A DNA stretch of 64,000 nucleotides, taken from assembly GCA_903825315.1 (NCBI GenBank), contig CAIKAD010000001.1, forward strand, positions 372,001 through 436,000, in the 5' to 3' direction. Both the position numbers and the translations under genes were made by a program. The notes beneath the pieces are model-generated. The model did no database searches, was not told the origin of the DNA, and saw only the letters and a list, made by a program, of their open reading frames with translations. Shown in pieces: positions 19,344-28,029 of this stretch; position 1 is the first letter of the stretch; every line of letters begins with the position of its first letter. Source of the stretch: an uncultured Candidatus Peregrinibacteria bacterium (lineage in GTDB: Bacteria; Patescibacteriota; Gracilibacteria; Peribacterales; Peribacteraceae).

Positions 19344-19347
19344 TTCT

Positions 19348-20340
19348 ATGCGTCCTACCTGCTCTGCACTTCTTCGCCAGTCTAAAACCCCTGCATTCCT
19401 TGTTACGGAGCCCCTAAACATACGCTATTTGACGGGAATTTACCGGGATGCAGGTGTCCTTCTGGCGACACCAAGCAAGTTACTATTGTTTGCGGATCCA
19501 CGCTTTCACAGTGGGGTGGAGCGACAAGTGCGTAAAGGAATAGTTGTGCGGGATGCAGCGGAGTTGCCGAGATTTCTCAGAAAAGTCAGACGGTGCGGGT
19601 TTGAGGCGAACCGTGTGGATGTTGGGCGGCTGGAATCATGGGAGCGTAGTTTTCCATCTGTGACATTTGTCCCTCGAATGGATGTGGTGGAGTCTTTCCG
19701 TCGGCAGAAGGAAGCGGATGAACTCGCGGCACTCCGGCGTGCGCGGCGTATCACCAAGATTATCCTGCAGCGCGTACCGTCAGCGCTTTATCCTGGTGTG
19801 CGCGAACGGGACCTGGCGCGCACGATGAAAGTGTGGGCGCTGGAGCTGGGAGCGGACGATCTTTCTTTTGATCCCATTGTGGCGTTCGGGTCCAATACGA
19901 GTTCGCCGCACCACGTTCCCACGTTACGTGCGCTGCGCCGTGGCCATCTCGTGCAGATTGACGTGGGAGCGCGTGTCGATGGTTACTGCGGGGACATGAG
20001 TGCGGTGTATTGTACGGGAACGCTTACGGCGGAACAGCGTCGTGTTCTGGCTGTTCTCAAGAGCGTGCAAAGACGCGCGATGCACGCCGCGCATGCGGGT
20101 GTCACTACACACGCGCTTGACCGATTGGCTCGTGACCTGTTGCGCGAGAAGGGGATTGAGGAAGCCTTCTGTCATTCCTTGGGTCACGGTGTCGGTTTGG
20201 AAATCCATGAGGGAGTCACGCTCTCGCAGAAGAGGAAGGAGGAACAGCTTCTCAGGAACGAAGTAATCACCATTGAGCCGGGAGTCTACTTCCCTGGAAA
20301 ATGGGGAATGCGCGTGGAGGATATGGTGTTTGTTCGGTGA
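19348..20340 (+). CDS. pepP: Xaa-Pro aminopeptidase (M24 family)
   Basis: A 330-residue metallopeptidase that removes an N-terminal residue ahead of proline. The N-terminal creatinase-like domain (about 1-110) includes FLVTEPLNIRYLTGIYRDAG. The catalytic pita-bread fold carries the five metal ligands: Asp in VQIDVGARVD, Asp in GYCGDMSAVY, His in HSLGHGVGLEIHEGV, Glu in VITIEPGVYF and Glu in GMRVEDMVF. Length is typical of short bacterial PepQ/PepP-like enzymes, so prolidase is an alternative. It is divergent from the pilin operon. Confidence 0.9.
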   Translation: MRPTCSALLRQSKTPAFLVTEPLNIRYLTGIYRDAGVLLATPSKLLLFADPRFHSGVERQVRKGIVVRDAAELPRFLRKVRRCGFEANRVDVGRLESWERSFPSVTFVPRMDVVESFRRQKEADELAALRRARRITKIILQRVPSALYPGVRERDLARTMKVWALELGADDLSFDPIVAFGSNTSSPHHVPTLRALRRGHLVQIDVGARVDGYCGDMSAVYCTGTLTAEQRRVLAVLKSVQRRAMHAAHAGVTTHALDRLARDLLREKGIEEAFCHSLGHGVGLEIHEGVTLSQKRKEEQLLRNEVITIEPGVYFPGKWGMRVEDMVFVR

Positions 20341-20385
20341 CGCCAAAATCTATAATGGATGGCTAGGGTAAGCCAAGAGCGAGAC

Positions 20386-20414
20386 TTGACAAATATGCAA
20401 AATATTTATAGGTT
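20386..20414 (+). promoter_or_regulatory. promoter of the 20421 gene
   Basis: TTGACA (20386-20391), 17-base AT-rich spacer, TAGGTT (20409-20414), then six bases to the ATG. The -10 is weak but the -35 is perfect. Confidence 0.65.
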
Positions 20415-20420
20415 ATAAAC

Positions 20421-20978
20421 ATGACCAAGGGACTTTCTCGCGTCTTTGTCTGGCTCATCCTTCCCATCTGTGCGGTAACGGTGTGGGCGATTGCACGTCA
20501 TCCCGTGCAGGCAGAAATGTCGTGCGTCCAGTACGGGAGGATCGGATGGAATCACGTGCAGTTGGAAGATGATTATTGTTGTGCGGGTCTCCAAAAATTA
20601 TCGCTCGCCACTCCAACCGGCAGGTGGAAGTCCTGTGTCGTCGAAGACCATTGGGTGGATGCATTCGTCTGCTCGCAGTGTGGTGACGGCATCTGCAGCG
20701 ACGGGGAGAACGTTTGTAATTGCAAGAAGGATTGCAAGCCAGCCAAGACTTGTGGGAACAAGAGGCTGGACATTGGAGAATCGTGCGACGACGGGAACCG
20801 CAAGAACGGCGATGGGTGCAATGAGCGGTGCGTGACGGAAGAAGGATGGACATGCCGTGGCTCGCCAAGCACTTGCAAGTCGCGCTGTGGCGATGGGGTT
20901 GAGACAGGTAAAGAACAGTGTGACGACGGTAACCTCCGGAACGGGGACGGTTGTTCGGTCTTCTGTCAGTGGGAGTAG
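20421..20978 (+). CDS. secreted cysteine-rich protein with DUF4215 repeats
   Basis: A 185-residue exported protein. Signal peptide at about residues 8-28 (VFVWLILPICAVTVWAIA). The C-terminal half has two Myxococcus-type Cys-rich repeats (DUF4215): CGNKRLDIGESCDDGNRKNG with DGCNERC, and CGDGVETGKEQCDDGNLRNG with DGCSVFC. A preceding CGDGICSDGENVCNCKKDC segment resembles them. About 20 Cys imply many disulfides, so it should be a stable surface or released protein. Function unknown; the family often sits on adhesins and proteases as an accessory domain. Confidence 0.82.
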   Translation: MTKGLSRVFVWLILPICAVTVWAIARHPVQAEMSCVQYGRIGWNHVQLEDDYCCAGLQKLSLATPTGRWKSCVVEDHWVDAFVCSQCGDGICSDGENVCNCKKDCKPAKTCGNKRLDIGESCDDGNRKNGDGCNERCVTEEGWTCRGSPSTCKSRCGDGVETGKEQCDDGNLRNGDGCSVFCQWE

Positions 20979-21045
20979 GTGCCAGCAGTCAGGTGATGAC
21001 GTCCTGGGCGTGGATTTGAGCCTGGCAGGATAGCGAATATTCTGC

Positions 21046-21051
21046 TACAAT
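21046..21051 (+). promoter_or_regulatory. extended -10 promoter of the 21062 gene
   Basis: TGC-TACAAT (TG at 21043-21044, TACAAT at 21046-21051), 10 bases before the ATG. No good -35 is needed with an extended -10. Confidence 0.6.
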
Positions 21052-21061
21052 ATGAGGAAAC

Positions 21062-22423
21062 ATGCACATCAAGAAACCTTTCCTGGCAGCGGCAGTTCTG
21101 CTGTCCATACTCATGCCGTCTGTGGCATACAGTGCGGACGCGCACCAACCCTATCGGCAAGAGTTTGTCATCACCGCGTACTACTCGCCTAAACAGGGGC
21201 AGTGCTGCTATGTGCGCGGTTCATACGAAGCAGATATTGTTCTCAATGGAAACGGGACCAACGGAGCGAGCGGAAAGGAGGTTCATCCTGGCATGGCGGC
21301 TGCTCCCAAGCTCTATCCCTTCGGAACGCGCATCACTCTTCCCGGCATCGGGACGGTGACCGTACAGGATCGTGGTGGTGCCATTAATACACAGAGCGAT
21401 GGGACGCATCGCTTGGATCTGTGGATGGGGGAAGGAGAGGAGGGGTTGGCACGTGCTCTGGCGTTTGGTGTGCAGCGCATGACGGGTACCGTTTTTCTGC
21501 CCGGGACAAATCAGCCGCCGGAATCCTTCGCGCTTGCAAATCATGATGCCCCGTGGAACAAGTTGTCGACGTTCCTTGAAGGCCGGGAAATTCTGCTCTC
21601 AGTCCGCCCCAAAAAAGGAGATCGGAGCCAGTCTACTTTGCTTCTTCAGCAGGATCTGCATGATGCGGGATTCCTCCGCCGTGAGCCGACGGGATTCTAC
21701 GGACCGGAGACGGAAATTGCACTCAAGGGATTTGCGAAGGAATTCCACATAAACGGAGCCGTAACAGAACTCACGCGGGAAACGGCTGCGACACTTCTCG
21801 CTGCAGTGGACGTGAAGGAGCCGGATCTCCTGCCACGCAATGTAAACATCGGCAGCGCCGCTGCAGACGTTCGTAACCTCCAACGATTGCTCCGCTACCT
21901 TGGTTTCTACAAGGGGCGTACGGATGGCATATTCGATGTGGACGTCCGCCGCGCCGTTCTTGAATTCCAGCTCAATCAGAATGTTATCGCGTCGCGCGGG
22001 GCGAGCGGAGCGGGGACGGCGGGACCGCGCACGCGCATGGCGATCAATACGGTTCTCCGTGAGAAGCGTGTAGCGCAGAGGGCGAAGGAGTATCTTCTTC
22101 TGGCGCGGATCGACGACCTGCTCCGGGACCGCGACGCGGTGCCCAGCCGCTTTTTGGCAAAGGGCGAGACGAGTGACCAGGTACGTCTTCTCCAGAGGCT
22201 TCTGGCGGAGCGTGGATTCCTCCCGGCGAACCGGGCGACCGGATTTTTTGGAGACGAGACGCGCAAAGCACTTCTGGCCTATCAACTGAGCGCGGGGATC
22301 ATCAAAAAAACAACGGATCCCGGGGCGGGATTTGCGGGCCCTGCAACACGGCATGCGTTTCTCACCGAGATACGGTCACACGTGCTTTCAGTAGTGCGCG
22401 CAAGCGGATGGGGAGCAATATGA
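21062..22423 (+). CDS. secreted 3D-type barrel protein with three peptidoglycan-binding domains
   Basis: A 453-residue exported protein. Signal peptide MHIKKPFLAAAVLLSILMPS. An N-terminal domain (about 30-160) has VITAYYSPKQGQ, AAAPKLYPFGTRITLPGIGT, VTVQDRGGAI and HRLDLWMGEGEE, matching a 3D/double-psi beta-barrel as in MltA- and Sps-type murein enzymes (conserved D-R-G and L-D-x-W). Three PG_binding_1 repeats follow: about 181-225 (LLLQQDLHDAGFL), 262-305 (LQRLLRYLGFYKGRTDGIFD) and 380-425 (VRLLQRLLAERGFL). It probably binds and cuts or modifies cell-wall glycan. A second barrel protein follows at once. Confidence 0.85.
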   Translation: MHIKKPFLAAAVLLSILMPSVAYSADAHQPYRQEFVITAYYSPKQGQCCYVRGSYEADIVLNGNGTNGASGKEVHPGMAAAPKLYPFGTRITLPGIGTVTVQDRGGAINTQSDGTHRLDLWMGEGEEGLARALAFGVQRMTGTVFLPGTNQPPESFALANHDAPWNKLSTFLEGREILLSVRPKKGDRSQSTLLLQQDLHDAGFLRREPTGFYGPETEIALKGFAKEFHINGAVTELTRETAATLLAAVDVKEPDLLPRNVNIGSAAADVRNLQRLLRYLGFYKGRTDGIFDVDVRRAVLEFQLNQNVIASRGASGAGTAGPRTRMAINTVLREKRVAQRAKEYLLLARIDDLLRDRDAVPSRFLAKGETSDQVRLLQRLLAERGFLPANRATGFFGDETRKALLAYQLSAGIIKKTTDPGAGFAGPATRHAFLTEIRSHVLSVVRASGWGAI

Positions 22424-22514
22424 GAGCAACGGAATTATCTTCCCGTTTCCCTTTGTACGGACATTCTCAGGCTCTTTGACGTGTCGGCATTCCCGTGTAA
22501 AAAACCAAAGACCC

Positions 22515-22543
22515 TTGCCTTCCGTGAATCCTCTTTCTACAAC
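22515..22543 (+). promoter_or_regulatory. leaderless promoter of the RlpA-like gene
   Basis: TTGCCT (22515-22520), 17-base spacer, TACAAC (22538-22543), then six bases to the ATG at 22550. It supports this start over an in-frame one 69 bases upstream. Confidence 0.6.
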
Positions 22544-22549
22544 GTCTGC

Positions 22550-23644
22550 ATGCGTACCTTCCTTTCATCGATCACGATCTTGTCTATTCTCGCCTCGTCT
22601 TCTCTGCCGGCGTTTGCCGCAGCGCCGATGACGCGACGCGATGGGTACCTGGAGATGTGGAACAGTCTTCGTAGGCCGCTCGGAACCGTCACGCGTAAAA
22701 CGTATGACGATGTGGAACTCACTGACCGCGGTGGTACAGAGATTACGTACGGCGTGGACCGCGGCCTTCTTCCGGAGGAAGAGACGTTCCGGCCTGGTGA
22801 CCCTCTCACGCTCGAAGATGCCCTTCTCTGGCTCTTCCGCACGCGCAGTGTGGAAGTGTGGGGGAAGAAGCTCAATGAGGTGTCCAAAGATGACTTGTCG
22901 GGGTTGCTCGCTCGCTACCCGATTGCGCAGACGGAAGGATCGGGAACGGGAGCCGCTCTCGTCAACGGGGCGTCGACGGTCACGGAGGAGAAGCTGCTCG
23001 ATGTGATGCGCAGCCTAGATCAGGACCTGCGGGACGAACAGCATGAGATCAGCCTTTATGGAGAGAATTTTCACGGGCAGGGCACGGCGTTCGGCGAGAC
23101 TTTTGACATGGAGGCAATGACAGCCGCGCACCGCACGTATCCCGCCAACACGCTCGTCAAAGTCACTAATCTCGACAATGGAAAAAGCGTCACGGTGCGC
23201 ATCAACGATCGAGGTCCCTATGTCAAAGGGAGAGACATGGACCTCAGTCTCGCCGCCTTCCTGCAGCTCGCACCGCGCTCCGCCGGCGTGCTCCGTCACG
23301 TCACGTTCCAGCGGATGGGCGATGCCAATCTTGTCGGTGTCTGCGCAGCCGAGCCGCGCTATCAGACGCGCATCACCAAGAATGTCCGGCTCCTTCCCGG
23401 CATTCCACAGGTTCTCAAGCTGGGAGAGTCACTAATCATCCATGGATCACAATCCTTCGTCGTCCGGAATGTCACATATCCCGATGGCAATGTGTCCGAT
23501 GTTCAGGATTGGATTCTCGCAGGGGATGAATATCGCTTCGTTCCTTCTGTAGTAGGGGATTACGTCTTCAAGGTTGCAACAAAGACAGGACGGAGCCGGG
23601 AAATGGAGATGCGGGTGGTGCAGTGCGATGCACAGGGAAATTGA
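22550..23644 (+). CDS. RlpA-like double-psi beta-barrel protein, exported
   Basis: A 364-residue protein. Signal peptide at residues 1-24 (FLSSITILSILASSSLPAFA). The central domain (about 163-265) is RlpA-like: SLYGENFHGQGTAFGETFDM, TAAHRTYPANTLVKVTNLDN and GKSVTVRINDRGPYVKGRDM followed by DLS. RlpA proteins bind or cleave naked glycan strands at division sites. N-terminal 140 residues resemble an SLH/S-layer-like or unknown helical region; the C-terminal 100 residues are beta-rich. A longer in-frame start at 22481 would bury the signal peptide, so I reject it. Confidence 0.85.
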   Translation: MRTFLSSITILSILASSSLPAFAAAPMTRRDGYLEMWNSLRRPLGTVTRKTYDDVELTDRGGTEITYGVDRGLLPEEETFRPGDPLTLEDALLWLFRTRSVEVWGKKLNEVSKDDLSGLLARYPIAQTEGSGTGAALVNGASTVTEEKLLDVMRSLDQDLRDEQHEISLYGENFHGQGTAFGETFDMEAMTAAHRTYPANTLVKVTNLDNGKSVTVRINDRGPYVKGRDMDLSLAAFLQLAPRSAGVLRHVTFQRMGDANLVGVCAAEPRYQTRITKNVRLLPGIPQVLKLGESLIIHGSQSFVVRNVTYPDGNVSDVQDWILAGDEYRFVPSVVGDYVFKVATKTGRSREMEMRVVQCDAQGN

Positions 23645-23712
23645 CGATCCTATCAAATTATGAAACTATAACAGAGGTGTTCCTTGTGAGCATCGGCAAG
23701 GTTTTTGGAGTT

Positions 23713-23761
23713 ATGAGGCAAGCCTTTAGGGCATTGTAGGTGCTTTGAATGCTTGCCTCAT
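23713..23761. repeat. 11-bp perfect inverted repeat before the 23821 gene
   Basis: ATGAGGCAAGC (23713-23723) is the exact reverse complement of GCTTGCCTCAT (23751-23761), with a 27-base loop. TTTCG follows, so weak termination of the RlpA-like gene or a 5'-UTR element of the next gene are both possible. Confidence 0.6.
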
Positions 23762-23820
23762 TTCGAGCGCAAGACGCCTGAGTACCAGGTGCAATGTAAC
23801 TCTAGAGAGGTGAGGTACCT

Positions 23821-24672
23821 ATGACTACGACGGCTAATCCTGTCGTAACGGAAGAACGAGAAGAGTTGTCCCGCGCACAGCAAGTGCTTTCGTGGGGGCA
23901 GAGGGCGATTAAGCAGGGGCTGCGTCTCGGCGGACACGGTGAGCCGAATGATCTGCGTCCGTACATTGACTGTCCGGAGCGTATGCAACGGCTTGTCCGT
24001 TACATACAAGCCGGAGTGCCGGACATGTGCACCGCGGTGCAAGTTCGTTCTTCCTTCGAGGAACCCGAGAGCCATGCGAAGGCCCGGGAGATCCTCGGCG
24101 AACGAAACTTCCACGGAGTTGTGGCTGCCCAGACGCGCTTTGGCGCCTACTCCGAGGAGGAGCTCATGGCCCGCCAAACGATCCCATTCTCCGAGGAGAC
24201 GCTGCGGGAGTGTGCGAAGGATTTCTTCCTTTGCGCCACCCATCCGCTCGACCTCCTCGGTGTCCAGAGTGCGTTCCCCGAACGCTTCACAGCTGACGTC
24301 GGGGGCTCGTGGTTTGGCCGGGAGGAGCAGCGGCGGCTTTGGTCGTCCGTTACGCTCACCCATCCGTGGCTCCTCATTCGCAAGGGGCCAGTTCCCGCCT
24401 CTGGGAAGAAGTTGAGCAAGGTGCAAGAGGAGCACATGAAGCACTTCCCCAAGGAGCGTTTGCTCCTGCCCGTCGAGTTTGTCTACGGTGCCCTGTTGCA
24501 TGTTCTCGAGACGGGAGAAAGGATTTGTGAGGGCTATGTGATCCGCTTTGCAGTGCAGTCGGCAGAGGGCAATAAGGTCCACGTGTACTGGTGCAGTGGC
24601 AAGCTCCGCTTAAGCATTTGGGGCGACAGCACAGGCAGCAACCTCATCTCTGCCTCTGCTCGGGACTCCTAA
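23821..24672 (+). CDS. unknown soluble protein
   Basis: A 283-residue protein I do not recognise. It has no signal peptide or membrane segment. Features: ERMQRLVRYIQAGVPDMCTA, a Phe/Trp-rich central part (LLGVQSAFPERFTADVGGSW), and a beta-rich end (EGYVIRFAVQSAEGNKVHVY, WCSGKLRLSIWG). A Shine-Dalgarno GGTGAGG lies five bases before the ATG. It sits alone between the cell-wall proteins and the coupling ATPase, with an inverted repeat upstream and a hairpin after it. Real gene by frame length and start signals; function open. Confidence 0.7.
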   Translation: MTTTANPVVTEEREELSRAQQVLSWGQRAIKQGLRLGGHGEPNDLRPYIDCPERMQRLVRYIQAGVPDMCTAVQVRSSFEEPESHAKAREILGERNFHGVVAAQTRFGAYSEEELMARQTIPFSEETLRECAKDFFLCATHPLDLLGVQSAFPERFTADVGGSWFGREEQRRLWSSVTLTHPWLLIRKGPVPASGKKLSKVQEEHMKHFPKERLLLPVEFVYGALLHVLETGERICEGYVIRFAVQSAEGNKVHVYWCSGKLRLSIWGDSTGSNLISASARDS

Positions 24673-24722
24673 ACCTTGTAAGTCGAGGACTGTGAATCTA
24701 TTGGATTCTTGATCCTTGATCT

Positions 24723-24756
24723 GACGGCGCATCTCTTTGAGATGTGCCGTCTTCGT
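24723..24756 (+). terminator. hairpin after the 23821 gene
   Basis: GACGGCGCATCTC (24723-24735) pairs with GAGATGTGCCGTC (24739-24751) over 13 bp with one G-T pair and a three-base loop. The following TTCGT is a poor T-tract, so it may be a weak or factor-aided terminator. Confidence 0.6.
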
Positions 24757-24839
24757 ATGCCTCCATTGGAGGACACGTATGCAGTGTGATTGTTCCTAAT
24801 CCCCTATCATATCTTGGACTACCTAAAAGACCGATTTTG

Positions 24840-24848
24840 TGCTATAAT
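24840..24848 (+). promoter_or_regulatory. extended -10 promoter of the coupling-type ATPase gene
   Basis: TGC-TATAAT, a perfect extended -10 (TATAAT at 24843-24848). The start near 24855 would give a leader of about 28 bases to the ATG at 24883 and lies downstream of an in-frame TTG at 24790, which is therefore not the start. Confidence 0.75.
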
Positions 24849-24882
24849 TAGCAGAAAATTCTCTATCCTTATATACCGGCTG

Positions 24883-27552
24883 ATGGTTGCATTTCTACGC
24901 ATCTTCTTCTGGCCGATTCTGTGGGTCCTCATCTGGCTCATCGGGGAGGCGGGGGCGCATGTTAATTTGCTGTTGGTTGTTTGGGATTGGTGGAGGGCGG
25001 ATCCGTTGGAGAACACCCTCATCATTCTCACCGCGTACTTTGTCTGGCGCTACCTCAAGTATACGGTGCGGTTTACGTATGCGTGGACACAGGGGCATAA
25101 GCTCGTGAGCATGAAGGTTCTCCTCCCCCGGTCGGACAGCAAGATCGATCAGGAAAAGCGGACCGAGAAGGATTTCAAGGAGAAGGTCGCTGTAATGGAG
25201 CAGCTCTACCGCGCGCTCTGGGAAGTGAAGAGCCTTACGTTCTGGCAGTTCGTCCACTTTTGGATTTTCCGGTATGCCACCATTAGTTTTGAGCTTTTCG
25301 TGGAGAACGGTGAACTCACCTTCTATGTCCTCACGCAGCCATCACTCGCTTCCATCGTAGAAAAACAGATCACGGCGTTCTATTCCGATGCCGAAGTGAC
25401 ACTGCAGAAGACGCCGGAGTTGAGACGGAAGGGATACAAGCTTGTGGGATATAACATGATAACCAGGAAGAATTATTACTTCCCCATCCGCTTCTACGAC
25501 GAGATGCAGGACGACCCGCTCAATGATGTGTCGAATGTCCTCAGTAAGCTCGAGACGGATGAAATGGCGGCCGTGCAGGTGATTATCACGCCGGTGTTTT
25601 CCGATTCCTGGGCCAATCGCACCAAGAACTTCGCTTCCCTCAAGTTCAAGGGGAAGGAAGACCGCTGGGTATCGCGCATTCCGTTACTGTCCACGTTCAT
25701 CAACGTGGTGGGGGGCGTGGCGTCCGGCACCCAGGGGACGACTTTCGCGCCCGGAGCGGACAAGGGCGATAGCTTCGTTCGTATGATCCAGCCGGAGGAG
25801 GACCTCTACAAGCGCATGGGACAGAAGGCGGGGATGAGCGGTTTTCACACGTCCATCCGCATCTTTGGATCGGCCAAAACGTGGCGACGCGCACTGGATA
25901 TCACTAATAACATCCAGGTGGCGTTTAACATTTTTAAAGATGTGTACGGCAACTGGTTCCAGAACCGGCGCATCCTGGTGGATTTCTTTCCGCTCGTCCT
26001 CAACGCGCCCATTATCCACTGGCTCTGGAAGTACCGTATCAACGGGTACTGGCACAGGCGCGACCTGCTTGTGGAGAAGGAGCTCGCCGGCCTCTATCAC
26101 TTCCCGGACAGTCGCTATAACAAGATTCCTCTCATTCAATGGATTACGTACAAGGTTCTTCCGCCTCCGCCTAACGCGCCCAGAGAAGGCATCCTTCTCG
26201 GACTCAACCGTTATCGCGCTGTGGATACGCCTGTCAGGTTTTTAGATTCGGATCGCACACGTCATCAGTACATCATCGGAAAGTCCGGCTGCGGCAAATC
26301 CGCGCTTCTCAATTATCAGGCGCGGCAGGACGTGGCGGCGGGCTCTGGCTTGTGCGTGGTGGATCCGCACGGTGATCTCATTGAGGACGTGCTGGCGCAT
26401 GTACCCAAGGAGCGTGCAAAGGATGTCATAGTCTTCGATCCTGCGGATACAGAGCGGCCCATGGGCCTCAATCTGCTCGAAGCGAAGACGGACGAGGAGA
26501 AAGACCGCGCATCACTTGATGCCATGGAGATTTTTATCAAACTCTTCGGCAACGAGATATTCGGCCCGCGCATCCAGCACTACTTCCGCAATGGCTGTCT
26601 CACGCTCATGGACGATGAAGAAGAAGGTGCAACCCTCATCGATGTGCCGCGTCTTTTCGTGGATGACGAGTTCCAGCGCTACAAGGTGAGCAAGTGCAAG
26701 AACGTGGTGGTTCGATCGTTCTGGGAGCATGAGATAGCCAAGACCGGTGCGCGCGAAAAGGAAGAAATGATCCCGTACTTTTCCGCCAAGTTTGGTCCCT
26801 TTGTGACCAATTCGACGATGCGCAACATCATCGGGCAGCCGAAGAGCGCGTTTAACATCCGCGAGATCATGGACACGGGCAAAGTTCTCCTGGTCAACCT
26901 GAGCAAGGGGAAGATCGGCGATGTCAACGCGCAGCTTCTTGGTCTCATCTTTGTTAATAAGGTGAACATGGCGGCACTTTCCCGTGCCGATGTACCGCAA
27001 AGGGACCGGCGCCGGTTTTACCTGTACGTTGATGAGTTCCAGAACTTCATCACGGACGCGTTTGCCACCATCCTCTCCGAGGCGCGCAAGTATGAGCTGG
27101 GCCTCATCATGGCGCACCAGTACATTGGGCAGCTCGTGGGCAAGACGGAGGAGTACGGCCAGGCCAGCACTAAAATGCGCGACGCGGTGTTCGGTAACGT
27201 GGGCACCATCCTCAGCTTTAAGATCGGCGCGGAGGACGCGGAGTACATGGCCAAGGAAATGGCACCGGTGCTCTCCGAGCAGGACGTGATCGGCATCCCC
27301 AACTTCCATTGCTATACGAAGTTGAACATCAACAATACCACCTCGCGCCCGTTTTCCATGGCGACGATATGGGACGAACATGACCGCAACGAAAAACTCG
27401 CGGCGCTCATCAAGGAGTACAGCCGGATGAAGTACGGGCGCAAAAAGATTTTCGTGGACCAGGAAATTGAGGATCGCATCGGTATTGGGCATGCGGAACC
27501 GCCTGCCGAATCCGCCCCCACACCTTCTATGAACGCAGGTACGGCTCAGTAG
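24883..27552 (+). CDS. TraD/VirD4-VirB4-like membrane ATPase
   Basis: An 889-residue protein with an N-terminal membrane region (FLRIFFWPILWVLIWLIGEA and LLLVVWDWWRADPLENTLII). A large middle domain has YADAE-like mixed structure. The motor domain starts near residue 455: Walker A YIIGKSGCGKSALLNYQ, VVDPHGDLIEDVLAHVP, Walker B FYLYVDEFQNFITDAFATIL and sensor GLIMAHQYIGQL. The combination VDPHG with DEFQ and AHQ is typical of TraD/TraG-type coupling proteins and HerA-FtsK relatives that pump DNA or protein. With the VirB2-like pilin nearby it may energise a transfer or pilus system. Relaxase genes are absent. Confidence 0.85.
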   Translation: MVAFLRIFFWPILWVLIWLIGEAGAHVNLLLVVWDWWRADPLENTLIILTAYFVWRYLKYTVRFTYAWTQGHKLVSMKVLLPRSDSKIDQEKRTEKDFKEKVAVMEQLYRALWEVKSLTFWQFVHFWIFRYATISFELFVENGELTFYVLTQPSLASIVEKQITAFYSDAEVTLQKTPELRRKGYKLVGYNMITRKNYYFPIRFYDEMQDDPLNDVSNVLSKLETDEMAAVQVIITPVFSDSWANRTKNFASLKFKGKEDRWVSRIPLLSTFINVVGGVASGTQGTTFAPGADKGDSFVRMIQPEEDLYKRMGQKAGMSGFHTSIRIFGSAKTWRRALDITNNIQVAFNIFKDVYGNWFQNRRILVDFFPLVLNAPIIHWLWKYRINGYWHRRDLLVEKELAGLYHFPDSRYNKIPLIQWITYKVLPPPPNAPREGILLGLNRYRAVDTPVRFLDSDRTRHQYIIGKSGCGKSALLNYQARQDVAAGSGLCVVDPHGDLIEDVLAHVPKERAKDVIVFDPADTERPMGLNLLEAKTDEEKDRASLDAMEIFIKLFGNEIFGPRIQHYFRNGCLTLMDDEEEGATLIDVPRLFVDDEFQRYKVSKCKNVVVRSFWEHEIAKTGAREKEEMIPYFSAKFGPFVTNSTMRNIIGQPKSAFNIREIMDTGKVLLVNLSKGKIGDVNAQLLGLIFVNKVNMAALSRADVPQRDRRRFYLYVDEFQNFITDAFATILSEARKYELGLIMAHQYIGQLVGKTEEYGQASTKMRDAVFGNVGTILSFKIGAEDAEYMAKEMAPVLSEQDVIGIPNFHCYTKLNINNTTSRPFSMATIWDEHDRNEKLAALIKEYSRMKYGRKKIFVDQEIEDRIGIGHAEPPAESAPTPSMNAGTAQ

Positions 27553-27604
27553 GAGTACAGATTCATCAGCGTACGGAGAGACATGAGGTGCATTTCCAAT
27601 ATTT

Positions 27605-27622
27605 GCATCGGCCCTCCGATGC
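27605..27622. promoter_or_regulatory. palindrome inside the ybaB promoter spacer
   Basis: GCATCGG-CCCT-CCGATGC, a perfect 7-bp inverted repeat, fills the spacer between TTGCAT (27603-27608) and the -10 TATTAT (27625-27630), which ends six bases before the ATG. Placement fits an operator; the binding protein is unknown. Confidence 0.6.
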
Positions 27623-27636
27623 TCTATTATTGAGCC

Positions 27637-27927
27637 ATGGTCTCATTCTCCCAAGCACGCGACATGTTTCGCATCCAGAAGGAGGCGAAACGGGTTAAAA
27701 AGGAACTTAGGAATATCCATGTGGAAGCAGAGTCTTCTGGCGTCAAAGTGGTGATCACAGCGGAGATGGAAATGGTTACTGTAGAGATCGCAGACGACGT
27801 TCCGCGCGACCAAATCGGCCCGCGTATTATTGATGCCACCAACCGTGCCATGAAGAAGGCACAAGTTGTGTCTGCGGAGAAGATGCAGGGAATTATGGGA
27901 GAAATGGGAATGCCGACGGGACAGTAA
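27637..27927 (+). CDS. YbaB/EbfC nucleoid-associated protein
   Basis: A 96-residue protein with the YbaB fold: an N-terminal helix (ARDMFRIQKEAKRVKKELRN), a short sheet (VEAESSGVKVVITAEMEMVT), then ISPE-like V-P-R-D followed by helices (IIDATNRAMKKAQVVSAEKM, QGIMGEMGMP). YbaB dimers bind DNA without much sequence preference and often sit beside dnaX/recR, which is not so here. Leaderless spacing and a palindromic promoter suggest tight control. Confidence 0.85.
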   Translation: MVSFSQARDMFRIQKEAKRVKKELRNIHVEAESSGVKVVITAEMEMVTVEIADDVPRDQIGPRIIDATNRAMKKAQVVSAEKMQGIMGEMGMPTGQ

Positions 27928-27970
27928 ATGCGTCAAGGTTTGTTGGTATTTTTTTGCGCGTGAAGAATCC

Positions 27971-28029
27971 GAGGAAACCGAGGGTATACTGTAAAAACAT
28001 TCCTCAGCTTCCTCGGTTTCCTCTATCAT
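27971..28029 (+). promoter_or_regulatory. 13-bp inverted repeat and promoter region of mltG
   Basis: GAGGAAACCGAGG (27971-27983) is the exact reverse complement of CCTCGGTTTCCTC (28011-28023). A -10-like TATACT (27985-27990) lies in the loop, and a second -10-like TATCAT (28024-28029) lies just after the right arm, six bases before the mltG ATG. It could be an operator pair or a terminator of the ybaB transcript. Confidence 0.6.

Noticed and set aside
26512-27492. 326-residue minus-strand frame opposite the coupling ATPase
   Set aside because: Lies inside the motor domain with Walker motifs on the other strand.
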